Below, in pieces: positions 46,104-54,912 of a stretch of DNA of 58,177 bases. The notes beneath the pieces were generated by a model that was not told the DNA's origin, made no database searches, and saw only the letters and a list, made by a program, of their open reading frames with translations. This DNA is from an uncultured Alphaproteobacteria bacterium (GTDB lineage Bacteria; Pseudomonadota; Alphaproteobacteria; UBA3830). Within the stretch, counting starts at the first letter, position 1; each line of letters opens with the position of its first letter. The stretch lies in NCBI GenBank assembly GCA_944390765.1, contig CALXQM010000015.1:1-58177 (forward strand), in the 5' to 3' direction. Position numbers and translations under genes: made by a program.

Positions 46104-46346
46104 ATGTCAGAAGAAAAGTTAAATGAAATCAGGAGTGTAATCGATAAATATATATCTCCTTCATTAAAAGCAGATGGTGGAGACATTTCAATATTAGATT
46201 TTAAAGATAATATACTAAAAGTTAGATTAGTAGGAGCATGTTCTTGTTGTCCTCATGCTAAGGAAACTTTAAAATATGCAGTAGAAAATACAATTCATAA
46301 TATGGTAGATGCCAATATTAAAGTTGTTACTGAAGATGAATTTTAA
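46104..46346 (+). CDS. NifU-like C-terminal domain protein (Fe-S carrier)
   Basis: An 80-residue stand-alone Nfu domain. The family pattern is clear: IDKYISPSLKADGGDISILD then VRLVGACSCCPHAKETLKYA, with the C-x-x-C pair (cysteines of CSCC) that holds a transient iron-sulfur cluster between two subunits. It lacks the N-terminal scaffold domain found in the common alphaproteobacterial Nfu protein of about 185 residues, so it is a minimal version. Its leader GGAGTTATGTT gives a good ribosome site. Confidence 0.9.
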   Translation: MSEEKLNEIRSVIDKYISPSLKADGGDISILDFKDNILKVRLVGACSCCPHAKETLKYAVENTIHNMVDANIKVVTEDEF

Positions 46347-46447
46347 ATATTCTTAATCTATTTTATTGTAAACTATTTTCTAATTTGAAACCATTTATTT
46401 TTTTATATAATTAGATATACTATAAATATATGTAATAAAATAGATTT

Positions 46448-47491
46448 ATGCAATTTAGAGATACTGAATTTAATACTATAGTTCCTACAAAAATCGTAGG
46501 ACCGATTAGTATTACATTTAATAATATAAAAGAAGATGTATTTTCTCCAGTAGCAACATTTGAAACCCCTCTTTGGTATTCTATTAAAAGGGGAGCATTG
46601 GTTTCACAGAAAGCAGATGGAATTAATGTTTATGTACAAGATGATGGAATGACTCGCTCTGTTATTTTTTATACTGAAAATTTGCATAAAGCATTATACT
46701 GTCAACAATGGATTGAGCAAAATAATTTAAAAATTTCGGAAGTGATAAGCCTATCAAGTAGGTATGCTAAATTAAAAAAATTAACGACAGAAGTAGTCGG
46801 AAATTTAGTTTTTCTTAGACTAAATATTTTTGTTGGAAATGCTTCTGGTCATAATATGGTAACTAAAGCTGCAGATGCTGTTATCAAATTGATAAAAGAG
46901 CAATGTTTTGTTTCGTATAGTTCAATTTCTGGAAATATTTGTGCTGATAAAAAAAATTCTGCTATCAATGGATTATTAGGAAGAGGAAAAAGATGTATAG
47001 CTGAAATATTCGTTCCGGAGAAAATTTGTAATACCATATTAAGGACAACTTCCAAAAAAATAGTAGATTTAAATATACATAAAAATCTATTGGGTAGTAT
47101 TTTAGCTGGCAGTGTTCGTAGCGCTAATGCCCATTTTGCCAATATCTTATTAGCGATGTATCTAGCTACTGGACAGGATGTAGCTAATATTGTTGAAGGC
47201 TCACAAGGAATTACTTTTGCAGAGTTGAGAGAAGATGGTCTGTATTTTTCTGTAAATATTCCGAATATGATTGTAGGAACGGTAGGGGTTGGAAAGGAGC
47301 AAAATTTTGTAAAAAGAAATTTGCAAATTATGAAATGTGATGGTAACTCTGAAACAGAGTCTTGCAGATTATCAGCTATTATATGTGCTACTGTTTTATG
47401 CTCAGAATTATCATTATTGGCTGCGCAAACTAATGAAGGTGAATTGATGCAAGCACACATTAAGTTTGAAAGGAATAAGTTGTGCATGTAG
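46448..47491 (+). CDS. mvaA: Hydroxymethylglutaryl-CoA reductase
   Basis: Makes mevalonate from HMG-CoA. In 347 residues: VPTKIVGPISI near the start, YSIKRGALVSQKADGINVYV, FVGNASGHNMVTKAADAVIK (NAD(P)-site block G-x-A-x-G-x-N-M) and the catalytic-aspartate block LATGQDVANIVEGSQG. It is shorter than usual bacterial enzymes (about 420-430), with a short N-terminus, so it belongs to a compact branch. The next gene, HMG-CoA synthase, overlaps it by ten bases, which makes the pathway call firm. The mevalonate route is unusual in alphaproteobacteria, most of which use MEP. Confidence 0.88.
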   Translation: MQFRDTEFNTIVPTKIVGPISITFNNIKEDVFSPVATFETPLWYSIKRGALVSQKADGINVYVQDDGMTRSVIFYTENLHKALYCQQWIEQNNLKISEVISLSSRYAKLKKLTTEVVGNLVFLRLNIFVGNASGHNMVTKAADAVIKLIKEQCFVSYSSISGNICADKKNSAINGLLGRGKRCIAEIFVPEKICNTILRTTSKKIVDLNIHKNLLGSILAGSVRSANAHFANILLAMYLATGQDVANIVEGSQGITFAELREDGLYFSVNIPNMIVGTVGVGKEQNFVKRNLQIMKCDGNSETESCRLSAIICATVLCSELSLLAAQTNEGELMQAHIKFERNKLCM

Positions 47492-48612
47492 GTATTGATC
47501 TTATTACTTTTTCTACTTCTAAATATTTTTTCAAGCTTGAAACGTTGGCAAAATATCGTAATGTCGATTATGCTAAATACTGTACAGGTATCGGTCAAAC
47601 TCAAATGTCAGTATTCCCTCCGAATGAGGATATTATCACTTTATCGGTAGCTGCTGCTGAAAAATTATTATCGGAAATAGATAATAAAGATTCAATAGAT
47701 ATGTTAATATTTGCATCAGAATCGTCTTTTGATATTTCAAAAGCAGAAGGTATTTATGTTCATAAATTTTTAAAATTGAATAATGAATGTAGAGTTTTTA
47801 ATATAAAACAGGCTTGTTATTCTCTTACCGCAGCATTGCAAATTGCTAAGTCACATGTTGCGTTATACCCTAGTTCCAAAGTTCTTGTTATAGGTTCTGA
47901 TATTATAAAATATCCATCAAATTCATCTGGAGAACCGACTCAAGGAGGGGCGGCGGTTGCAATGATAGTTTCAGAATCTCCAAGAATATTAGAATTGGAG
48001 CCTTATTCCTCTGTTTTTACAAAAGAGGTTATGGATTTTTGGAGGCCAATATATAAATCAGAAGCTTTATTCGATGGAAAATTATCCGCTTATAATTACC
48101 TTGAGTTATTGAAAATTACCTTTGATAAATATATTAAAAAAAGTAGACTTTCCAAAAAGGATATAGATTATTTTTGTTTCCATTGTCCATTCTGTAAAAT
48201 GGCACAGAAAGCAGCAAGGCAAATTGGAGATATAGATATTCATTATACTACTATTTATAATTCAGTTATTGGTAATAGTTGTTCTGCGTCTTTATATATT
48301 AGTTTTATTTCTTTATTAGATAATTGTTTAAATGATTTAACGGAAAAAAGAATAGGTTTTTTTAGTTACGGTTCAGGAAGTGTTGCAGAATTTTTTAGTG
48401 GAAAAGTTGTCCCCGGCTATAAAAGAGTATTATTAAGTCAGAGACATAAAAAAGATTTAGAAGAAAGAATAGAAATATCTTTTGAAGATTATGAACTTTT
48501 CAGAAAAAATACTTCACCATTTAATTCTAAAAATTATGTGAATATTGGAAATCTCACTTTATCAAATATATCAGATGATAAGAGATATTATTCAAAAATA
48601 AATAAATTTTAA
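47482..48612 (+). CDS. mvaS: Hydroxymethylglutaryl-CoA synthase
   Basis: Condenses acetyl-CoA with acetoacetyl-CoA to HMG-CoA. The 376-residue thiolase-fold enzyme has all catalytic residues: E80 in FASESS, C112 in QACYSLTAAL and the histidine in FHCPFCKMAQKAA (about residue 230). Family end block FFSYGSGSVAEFFSG is present. Start is GTG 47482 behind AAGGA, overlapping mvaA. Enzymes that turn mevalonate into isopentenyl diphosphate are not in this window. Confidence 0.93.
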   Translation: MHVGIDLITFSTSKYFFKLETLAKYRNVDYAKYCTGIGQTQMSVFPPNEDIITLSVAAAEKLLSEIDNKDSIDMLIFASESSFDISKAEGIYVHKFLKLNNECRVFNIKQACYSLTAALQIAKSHVALYPSSKVLVIGSDIIKYPSNSSGEPTQGGAAVAMIVSESPRILELEPYSSVFTKEVMDFWRPIYKSEALFDGKLSAYNYLELLKITFDKYIKKSRLSKKDIDYFCFHCPFCKMAQKAARQIGDIDIHYTTIYNSVIGNSCSASLYISFISLLDNCLNDLTEKRIGFFSYGSGSVAEFFSGKVVPGYKRVLLSQRHKKDLEERIEISFEDYELFRKNTSPFNSKNYVNIGNLTLSNISDDKRYYSKINKF

Positions 48613-50310
48613 TTATTTTCTTTTTAACATTTTTTCTGGCGATTCAATTCCTAATAAATTTAATCCTTGAATCAAAACTTCCCTTGTTATTTCTATAAGT
48701 TTCAAACGTGCGCATTTTATGTTTATATCGGATTCTTTATTTATAGGTAATTCAGCATAAAAGCTACTAAATTTTTGAGCTAGTGAGTACAGATACTCAC
48801 ATAATATTGAGGGCTCACGAGTATTATGACATTGCACAAGACTTTCAGAAAAACGGTGTAACTGAAGCAAAATTTCTCTTTCTAAAGGATGTGTAATTTT
48901 TAATTTTTCTTTAAATTCATTTATATTTGATTTTTCTAAGATTGAATTAATTCTTGCAACAGCATATTGGATATAAGCACCTGTTTTACCTTCTGATTTT
49001 GTAAAATTTTCAGTATCAAAAATATAATTAGATGTACGTACATTTTTTAAATCCTGAAATTTTAAAGAGCCAATAGCAATTTGATGTATTTGTTTATTTA
49101 AATCATCTTTATTCAGATTAGATGATATATTTTCTTCGGCTTTTTTTTCAGATAATTCAATTAAGTCTTTTAAATTCATTACATTTCCTTCACGAGTTTT
49201 AAATGGTTTTCCATCCGTTCCATTTACCGTTCCGAAGGCAATATGTTCTAACATAACTTCTTTTCTAATTAGTTTTCCTAATTTAGCAACAGTAAAAACT
49301 TGTTCAAAATGCTCTTTTTGACGAGCATCTACAACATATAGGATTGCATCCGGTTTAAAATTTGTTTCTCTTTGTTTAATTGTAGCCAAATCCGTAGCTG
49401 CATAAGTATATGCTCCGTCGGATTTTCTTAAAATTAGAGGTGCTTTATCAGAATCTAATGGAACAATAACCGCACCTTTCGAATAAATAGCTATTTTTTT
49501 ATCTAATAGCTCCTCTAATATTATATCTAACAAATCATTTGTATCACTTTCACCAAGCCATAAGTCAAAAGATACATCTAATTTTTCATAATTTTCTTTT
49601 ACAGCATCAATAGATTTATCATGTATAATTTTCCAGATGGTTCTATAGGTTTTATTTCCTTTTTGTAATTCAAATGTCGCTGTTCTAGCTTTTTCTTTAA
49701 ATTGTTCGTTTGTTTTAAAATTACTATTAGCCCTCTTGTATAAATCTGAAATTTCGGAGATTGTCATATTAAGATTATTAATATTATCTGTTAAAGAAAA
49801 TAAATTGGCTTGTTCTTGCTGTAATTGGGTTATTAACATTCCAATAGGAGTGCCCCAATCACCAAAATGAACATCAGCTATGACTTCATTTCCACAATAT
49901 TTAAGAATACGTTTAAGACTCTCTCCAATGATAGCTGAACGCAGATGTCCTACATGCATTTCTTTTGCTATGTTGGGTCCACCATAGTCAATAATAATTT
50001 TTTTATTTGAAAATTTTTCGATAGAAGGCGAGTTTTCTAAGAATTCATTAGAAAACCTCACATTTATAAAACCTGGTCCATCTACCCTTATTTGTGATAA
50101 ATTTTTATTTTCTGATAACAGCTTTGTTATCTCATTTGCTATTGTAATAGGAGATTTTTTTAGTTGTTTAGCTAATGACATAGCAATATTTGATTGATAA
50201 TCCGATAAATCAGGTCTATTTGAACAAGTAACCATTGCATTTTTAACAATATGACCTTGTTTTTTAAGAATATTGATTATCACTTCTTCAAAATAAGATT
50301 TTAAATTCAT
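48613..50310 (-). CDS. argS: Arginyl-tRNA synthetase
   Basis: Class I synthetase of 565 residues. N-terminal tRNA-binding domain (about 1-85), HIGH motif as MHVGHLRSAI (about 117-126), DVHFGDWGTPIGMLITQLQ, the EAYTYAATDLA-type block KSDGAYTYAATDLATIKQRE and the anticodon domain at the end (FSSFYAELPI, REVLIQGLNLLGIESPEKM). Its stop abuts the mvaS stop (convergent, no gap). Confidence 0.96.
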   Translation of the reverse strand: MNLKSYFEEVIINILKKQGHIVKNAMVTCSNRPDLSDYQSNIAMSLAKQLKKSPITIANEITKLLSENKNLSQIRVDGPGFINVRFSNEFLENSPSIEKFSNKKIIIDYGGPNIAKEMHVGHLRSAIIGESLKRILKYCGNEVIADVHFGDWGTPIGMLITQLQQEQANLFSLTDNINNLNMTISEISDLYKRANSNFKTNEQFKEKARTATFELQKGNKTYRTIWKIIHDKSIDAVKENYEKLDVSFDLWLGESDTNDLLDIILEELLDKKIAIYSKGAVIVPLDSDKAPLILRKSDGAYTYAATDLATIKQRETNFKPDAILYVVDARQKEHFEQVFTVAKLGKLIRKEVMLEHIAFGTVNGTDGKPFKTREGNVMNLKDLIELSEKKAEENISSNLNKDDLNKQIHQIAIGSLKFQDLKNVRTSNYIFDTENFTKSEGKTGAYIQYAVARINSILEKSNINEFKEKLKITHPLEREILLQLHRFSESLVQCHNTREPSILCEYLYSLAQKFSSFYAELPINKESDINIKCARLKLIEITREVLIQGLNLLGIESPEKMLKRK

Positions 50311-50376
50311 ACGATACCTTATTACTGTAAATTAGCCCATAATATTACCATAGTTTTATTATATATGAAAAAGTTA

Positions 50377-51252
50377 TTAACGTATTTTGGATTGTATCTG
50401 AAAAGCGATATATGAACCTAAGGTAATCAATAATAATCCGCCTATAATATATAAATCAGGAATTTTCCTAAATACAAAAATATCTATTATAGTATTAGGA
50501 ATTAACATAACATATGCAGCAGAAGCAAGACCTGAACTAGATGACAATTTAAATGCATGTGTAATAGAGTACTGTGCGACTGCTCCTATAATTCCCCCAA
50601 GACATAATATGAAAATATCGTAATATGATATCAATGAGAAATTATTCCAACCTAATAATAGTGATATAAGAATTAAGCATGTATTATGATAGGAGATAAT
50701 CGTAAATTCCGTTTCTGTAAATGCGAGCCTTTTAATTAAAACTTGATTAAATGCGGCAATTATAGATGCGAGTACTGCAAATAATATTCCAAATTGAAAT
50801 AACCCATAACCAGGGCGAAAAGCAAGACATATTCCTGCAAATCCTAAACTGATTGCTATAAAATTTTTCATATTAAATTTTTCTTTTAGAATCCATACAC
50901 TTAGTGGAATGACAAAAATTGCTGTAGTTCCTCCTATTACAAATACATCAGTCATTGCAGCGTATTTATAAGCACTCATTGTGCAGTATGTACCACAAGC
51001 CGCTAAAATTGCTCTGAAAATATTCTCAAATTTTCTTTTGCTTTGAAATGGTTGTTTTTTAAAAAAAATCATTAGAAATAAAATTGGTACAAAACGAAAA
51101 ATTGTACGTAAAAAAATAACTTGATGAATGCTGTAAATATTCATAGCTTGTTTCATAATAGCATCAGAAAAAGAATATAAAACTACTCCAAGTATTATGA
51201 ATAAATATCCTTTTTTATTGGATTCCATACTATTAACCGTTAATTCGTTCAT
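50377..51252 (-). CDS. EamA/DMT-family transporter
   Basis: A 291-residue inner-membrane carrier with ten hydrophobic segments in two EamA repeats (about 12-145 and 155-288). Marks: LGVVLYSFSDAIMKQAM, RTIFRFVPILFLMI, and ISLGFAGICLAFRPG closing the first repeat. In Rickettsia a member of this family imports S-adenosylmethionine, a possible but unproven substrate here. A second ATG at residue 9 could also serve as start. Confidence 0.85.
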   Translation of the reverse strand: MNELTVNSMESNKKGYLFIILGVVLYSFSDAIMKQAMNIYSIHQVIFLRTIFRFVPILFLMIFFKKQPFQSKRKFENIFRAILAACGTYCTMSAYKYAAMTDVFVIGGTTAIFVIPLSVWILKEKFNMKNFIAISLGFAGICLAFRPGYGLFQFGILFAVLASIIAAFNQVLIKRLAFTETEFTIISYHNTCLILISLLLGWNNFSLISYYDIFILCLGGIIGAVAQYSITHAFKLSSSSGLASAAYVMLIPNTIIDIFVFRKIPDLYIIGGLLLITLGSYIAFQIQSKIR

Positions 51253-51340
51253 AATATACTAAAATTATATTATATAAATCAATTTCATTGTATTAATTAG
51301 GTTTTATATGTTATCATTCAATGTATTTTAGTGATTATTA

Positions 51341-53110
51341 ATGATTAAGAAGATTATAAAAAAAATTTATAATTCATATGTTATACAAAATTATAAAAAT
51401 ATTCTTCCGTATATAAGACCTTACTGGTTTAGAGCCTTGTTGGCAGTATTAATTACAATTCCTGTTGGGGCTTTTGATGCCGCAATACCTTGGGCACTTA
51501 AACATTATATGGATTCAATAACTACTGGAAATATTTCAAAATTAACAGTATTTATGCCATTTTTTATTATAATCTTTACGTTGTTGCAAAGCACTTTTAC
51601 CTATATTGCAACATATATGAACGCATGGGTTGGAACAAAAATAAGTAATAGACTTAAATATGATTTATTCAAAAAGCTTATGAGGTTTGATGCATCATTT
51701 TTTGATAAAAATGTTTCTGGCTCTATTCAAATGAGATTTAATAATGATGTTGATACAGCTTTTTCAGGTTTATTAAACCATATAAAAATGTTTTCTACAA
51801 GAATTTTTAATTCTATATCTTTAATTATTGCATTATTAGTTATTTCTTGGAGATTGGCTATTGTTGCTATTGCTATCCTTGTATTAGCTCTTTATCCATT
51901 AACTGTTATTAGAAAAAGAATTTCAGGGTTAGTAAATTTGTCTGTCACTACAGGAAGTTCTATTGCTTCGCATTATATAGAAACTTTTAATGGTAATCGT
52001 ATTGTATCTTCTTATAATTTATATGAATATCAAATAAATAAATTTGCTAATACATTAAATAATGCATTTAAAATTGGTATGAAAATGGTACAACGTACAG
52101 GAATATTATCTCCTATTATGCATTTTATCATTGGTTGTGGTATAGCATTAATAATTTGGACAGGAAATTATTTAATATCTAAAGGTTTACTAACTGCAGG
52201 AGGATTTGTTGCTTTTACTACATCTGTCATTATGTTATATCAGCCTATAAAATCTATGGGAAATGATTTGAATGCTGTACAATTATCATTGATGGCGATA
52301 GAACGTGTATTTAAGCTACTAAAAGAGGAACCTAAAATTCGAAATAAAGCTAAAGCAAAAACACTTGTATCCATAAAAAATACTATAGAATATCGAGATG
52401 TATGTTTTGGCTATGATTCTGATAAATTGGTTTTAAAGAATATAAATTTAAAGGTTAATGTAGGAGAAACAATAGCTCTTGTTGGTAATTCAGGTGGAGG
52501 AAAAACAACTTTTGTAAATTTACTTCCTCGTTTTTATGATATTTCATACGGAAAAATTTTAATAGATGATACAGATATTAGAAATTTTGATTTAGATTCA
52601 TTAAGAAATAATATTTCTATAGTTTTTCAAGATAATTTTCTTTTTGATGGAACAATAAAAGATAATATATTGTTAGGAAATGAAAGTGCTAATAAAGAAC
52701 AATTGATGTCGGCGGTACAATCGGCATGCCTGGATGAATTTATAAAGAGTTTAAAAAAAGGACTAAATACTTCTGTAGGGGAAAGAGGTGTTTTACTTTC
52801 TGGCGGTCAAAAACAACGTATAGCGATTGCGAGAGCTTTTATTAAAAATGCTCCAATAGTTATTCTCGATGAAGCTACATCAGCGTTGGATAATAAATCG
52901 GAAACGGTGGTTCAACAAGCTATAGATAACCTCATGAAAGATAGAACGGTATTTGTTATAGCCCATCGTTTGTCTACTGTACGTAATGCTGATAAAATTA
53001 TTGTTATTAATAATGGTGAAATTGTGGAAATAGGTACCCATAATGAACTAATAGAAAAAGATGACAGTTTATATGCTTCTCTTTATAATACTCAAATTAA
53101 AAACAAATAA
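51341..53110 (+). CDS. ABC exporter of the MsbA type
   Basis: A 589-residue half-transporter: six membrane segments (about 25-310) and a nucleotide-binding domain with Walker A GNSGGGKTT (about 381-389), Q-loop FQDNFLFDGTIKDNILLG, signature LSGGQKQRIAIARAFI, Walker B IVILDEATSALD and H-loop IAHRLST. Best match is lipid A/lipid flippase MsbA from the length, the DASFFDKNVSGSIQMRFNND coupling region and single-gene setting, but other lipid or peptide exporters share the plan. Confidence 0.88.
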   Translation: MIKKIIKKIYNSYVIQNYKNILPYIRPYWFRALLAVLITIPVGAFDAAIPWALKHYMDSITTGNISKLTVFMPFFIIIFTLLQSTFTYIATYMNAWVGTKISNRLKYDLFKKLMRFDASFFDKNVSGSIQMRFNNDVDTAFSGLLNHIKMFSTRIFNSISLIIALLVISWRLAIVAIAILVLALYPLTVIRKRISGLVNLSVTTGSSIASHYIETFNGNRIVSSYNLYEYQINKFANTLNNAFKIGMKMVQRTGILSPIMHFIIGCGIALIIWTGNYLISKGLLTAGGFVAFTTSVIMLYQPIKSMGNDLNAVQLSLMAIERVFKLLKEEPKIRNKAKAKTLVSIKNTIEYRDVCFGYDSDKLVLKNINLKVNVGETIALVGNSGGGKTTFVNLLPRFYDISYGKILIDDTDIRNFDLDSLRNNISIVFQDNFLFDGTIKDNILLGNESANKEQLMSAVQSACLDEFIKSLKKGLNTSVGERGVLLSGGQKQRIAIARAFIKNAPIVILDEATSALDNKSETVVQQAIDNLMKDRTVFVIAHRLSTVRNADKIIVINNGEIVEIGTHNELIEKDDSLYASLYNTQIKNK

Positions 53111-53116
53111 CGAGAA

Positions 53117-53193
53117 TGGTGCGATCGAAGGGATTTGAACCCATGACCCCGAGATTAGGAATCTCGTGCTCTATCCAACTGAGCTACGACCGC
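53117..53193 (-). tRNA. tRNA-Arg (CCT)
   Basis: On the minus strand: GCGGTCGTAGCTCAGTTGGA, anticodon loop ATTCCTAAT (anticodon CCT), T-loop GGTTCAAATCC, encoded CCA (53117-53119). 77 nt, acceptor arm GCGGTCG pairs with CGATCGC with one G-T wobble. Confidence 0.95.
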
Positions 53194-53648
53194 AACATGT
53201 GAATGTTACTAAAAAATTAAAGATTACACAATATTATCGATATTTTTATCTTACTATATGTATGCCAAAGTTAATTAGAGTTCTTGCGAAAGTAAATTCT
53301 TGATTTTTCAGATTATGATGATCAGAAACTCTAAAACGTCACGCAAAATATCTGATATCTATAATATGTCTAACGTCATTGTGAGGATTTTTCCCTATTT
53401 CGTCATTGCGAGGAGCGGAGCGACGTTGCAATCTATAATATGATTCAAATACTAATATGATAAAAATACAAAATAGATTCTCACGTTCACTCAGAATGAC
53501 GAGTATGAGGTGTGTTCTCTCAGAATGATAGAAGGTTGGAAATTTGACTTTCGTAAGATATCTATTATTTTAGATACAAATTAAATACTTGAATTATTAA
53601 AAAATTATGCTTATTATAGTCATCACATAAGTATAAGGAATGATTTTC
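53194..53648. other. Intergenic stretch carrying a dispersed repeat
   Basis: No gene between tRNA-Arg and rpmE. It holds the repeat at 53401-53501, plus partial arm copies just outside it (CGTCATTGTGAG at 53374-53385 and CTCAGAATGA near 53519-53528). The last 15 bases form the ribosome site of rpmE (AAGGA at 53636-53640). Confidence 0.5.
53401..53501 (+). repeat. Bipartite dispersed repeat, copy 2
   Basis: Arms CGTCATTGCGAGGAGCGGAG... to GCAATCTAT (53401-53435) and ATAGATTCTCACGTTCACTC then AGAATGACG (53473-53501), 37 bases apart. Same two arms as copy 1 in reversed orientation. The middle differs between the copies. Partial outer arm copies on both sides suggest one element nested in another. 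Confidence 0.75.
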
Positions 53649-53876
53649 ATGAAAAAAGATATACATCCGGATTATCATGAGATTAATGTTGTAATGACTG
53701 ATGGATCTTCTTTCAAAACCAGATCTACTTGGGGAAAAGAAGGTGATACATTAAAATTAGATATAGATTCTAAATCACATCCTGCTTGGACAGGTGTGAG
53801 ACAGTTAGTTGATACCGGTGGACAAGTAGCTAAGTTTAAAAATAGATACCAGTCATTCGGACTTAAAACAGAGTAG
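53649..53876 (+). CDS. rpmE: Ribosomal protein L31
   Basis: A 75-residue large-subunit protein: [20 protein letters not shown], then [20 protein letters not shown] and ending FKNRYQSFG. The zinc cysteines of type C+ L31 are absent (C- form, as in many alphaproteobacteria). Start is ATG 53649, eight bases after AAGGA. ATG 53640 would overlap that site. Confidence 0.95.
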   Translation: MKKDIHPDYHEINVVMTDGSSFKTRSTWGKEGDTLKLDIDSKSHPAWTGVRQLVDTGGQVAKFKNRYQSFGLKTE

Positions 53877-53887
53877 CAGTTTAGAAT

Positions 53888-53904
53888 AAGGGGCATAGCC
53901 CCTT
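53888..53904 (+). terminator. Hairpin between rpmE and the D,D-carboxypeptidase gene
   Basis: Seven-bp stem AAGGGGC (53888-53894) and GCCCCTT (53898-53904) with loop ATA, flanked by TTTAG and CTAAA that could lengthen it. It lies 12 bases after rpmE and ten before the next start. No T-run follows, so it may be an attenuator or an RNA-stability element rather than a full terminator. Confidence 0.45.
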
Positions 53905-53913
53905 CTAAAAGCC

Positions 53914-54912
53914 ATGAAAGGCTTGTTTAAGGGTATGAGATTATTCATTCTCTTTTTTTTATTTTCATTCAATTATAATATATTCGGTAAACATCCAGTT
54001 TATGAAGCTTGTGTAATGGATTATGCGTCAGGACGGATTCTTTATGCGTATAATGCAGGTATACAAACACAACCAGCTTCTTTAACAAAAATGATGACGT
54101 TATTTTTAACATTCAAAGCCTTGCAAAAAAAACGTATTACTATGAAATCTAAAGTAATTATGTCACGAAATGCAGCAAATCAAAAACCATGTAAATTGGG
54201 CATTAGACCGGGTACTAATATTACTGTTCGTGATGCAATATTATCATTAATTACTAAATCTGCTAATGATGTTGCGGTTGCTTTAGGTGAATTAATTGGT
54301 GGAGATGAAAAAACATTTGTATATATGATGAACAGAGAGGCTAGACGGTTAGGTCTGAGATCAACTGTTTTTATGAATCCATCAGGATGGAAAAATCCAA
54401 AACAGCTAACTACAGCAAGAGATATGGCTTGTCTTTCTAGAGCATTGATTAAACAATATTCAATGTATTATCATCTTTTTTCTACAAAATATCATAATGT
54501 AATGGGACTAAATTTACATAATCATAATCATTTGTTAGGAATGCATGATGATATTTGTGTTGACGGTATTAAAACAGGATATGTTACTGCTTCTGGTTAT
54601 AATTTAGCCGCTTCTGCGATAAAAAATAATAGGCGTTTAATAGTTGTTGTTTTGGGCGGGCGTAGTGCTAAAGAAAGAGATGTTCAGGTTAAATTGCTTC
54701 TTAGAAAAGGCTTTGCAAGATTAGAATGTTTATCATTTAGAGCAACAAAAAGTTCTGAAAGAATCTATAAAATTACTTCTTACAAACAAGCAAATAACAT
54801 AAGATCAAATAATGATTCAGAAAGGATATTGAAGGATTACCAATTGTATAAATATAATAATATGAAGAAATTTATGGGTGATAATAATGGTAAAATTAAC
54901 ACAGTTAAATAA
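53914..54912 (+). CDS. dacA: D-alanyl-D-alanine carboxypeptidase (PBP5/DacA type)
   Basis: Trims the terminal D-alanine of peptidoglycan stems. 332 residues with signal peptide (MRLFILFFLFSFNYNIFGK, within 8-27), SLTK (56-59) as the active serine motif, SAN in LITKSANDVAVALGEL and KTGY in GIKTGYVTASGYNLAASA. The C-terminal part after 280 is short, so the PBP5 beta domain is largely missing. A second ATG at 53935 may be the true start. The end overlaps the M16 gene by 26 bases. Confidence 0.93.
   Translation: MKGLFKGMRLFILFFLFSFNYNIFGKHPVYEACVMDYASGRILYAYNAGIQTQPASLTKMMTLFLTFKALQKKRITMKSKVIMSRNAANQKPCKLGIRPGTNITVRDAILSLITKSANDVAVALGELIGGDEKTFVYMMNREARRLGLRSTVFMNPSGWKNPKQLTTARDMACLSRALIKQYSMYYHLFSTKYHNVMGLNLHNHNHLLGMHDDICVDGIKTGYVTASGYNLAASAIKNNRRLIVVVLGGRSAKERDVQVKLLLRKGFARLECLSFRATKSSERIYKITSYKQANNIRSNNDSERILKDYQLYKYNNMKKFMGDNNGKINTVK

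Noticed and set aside
46849-47604. Minus-strand open frame of 251 codons
   Set aside because: Antisense to the HMG-CoA reductase and synthase genes, both of which show catalytic motifs; the frame has no recognisable domain.
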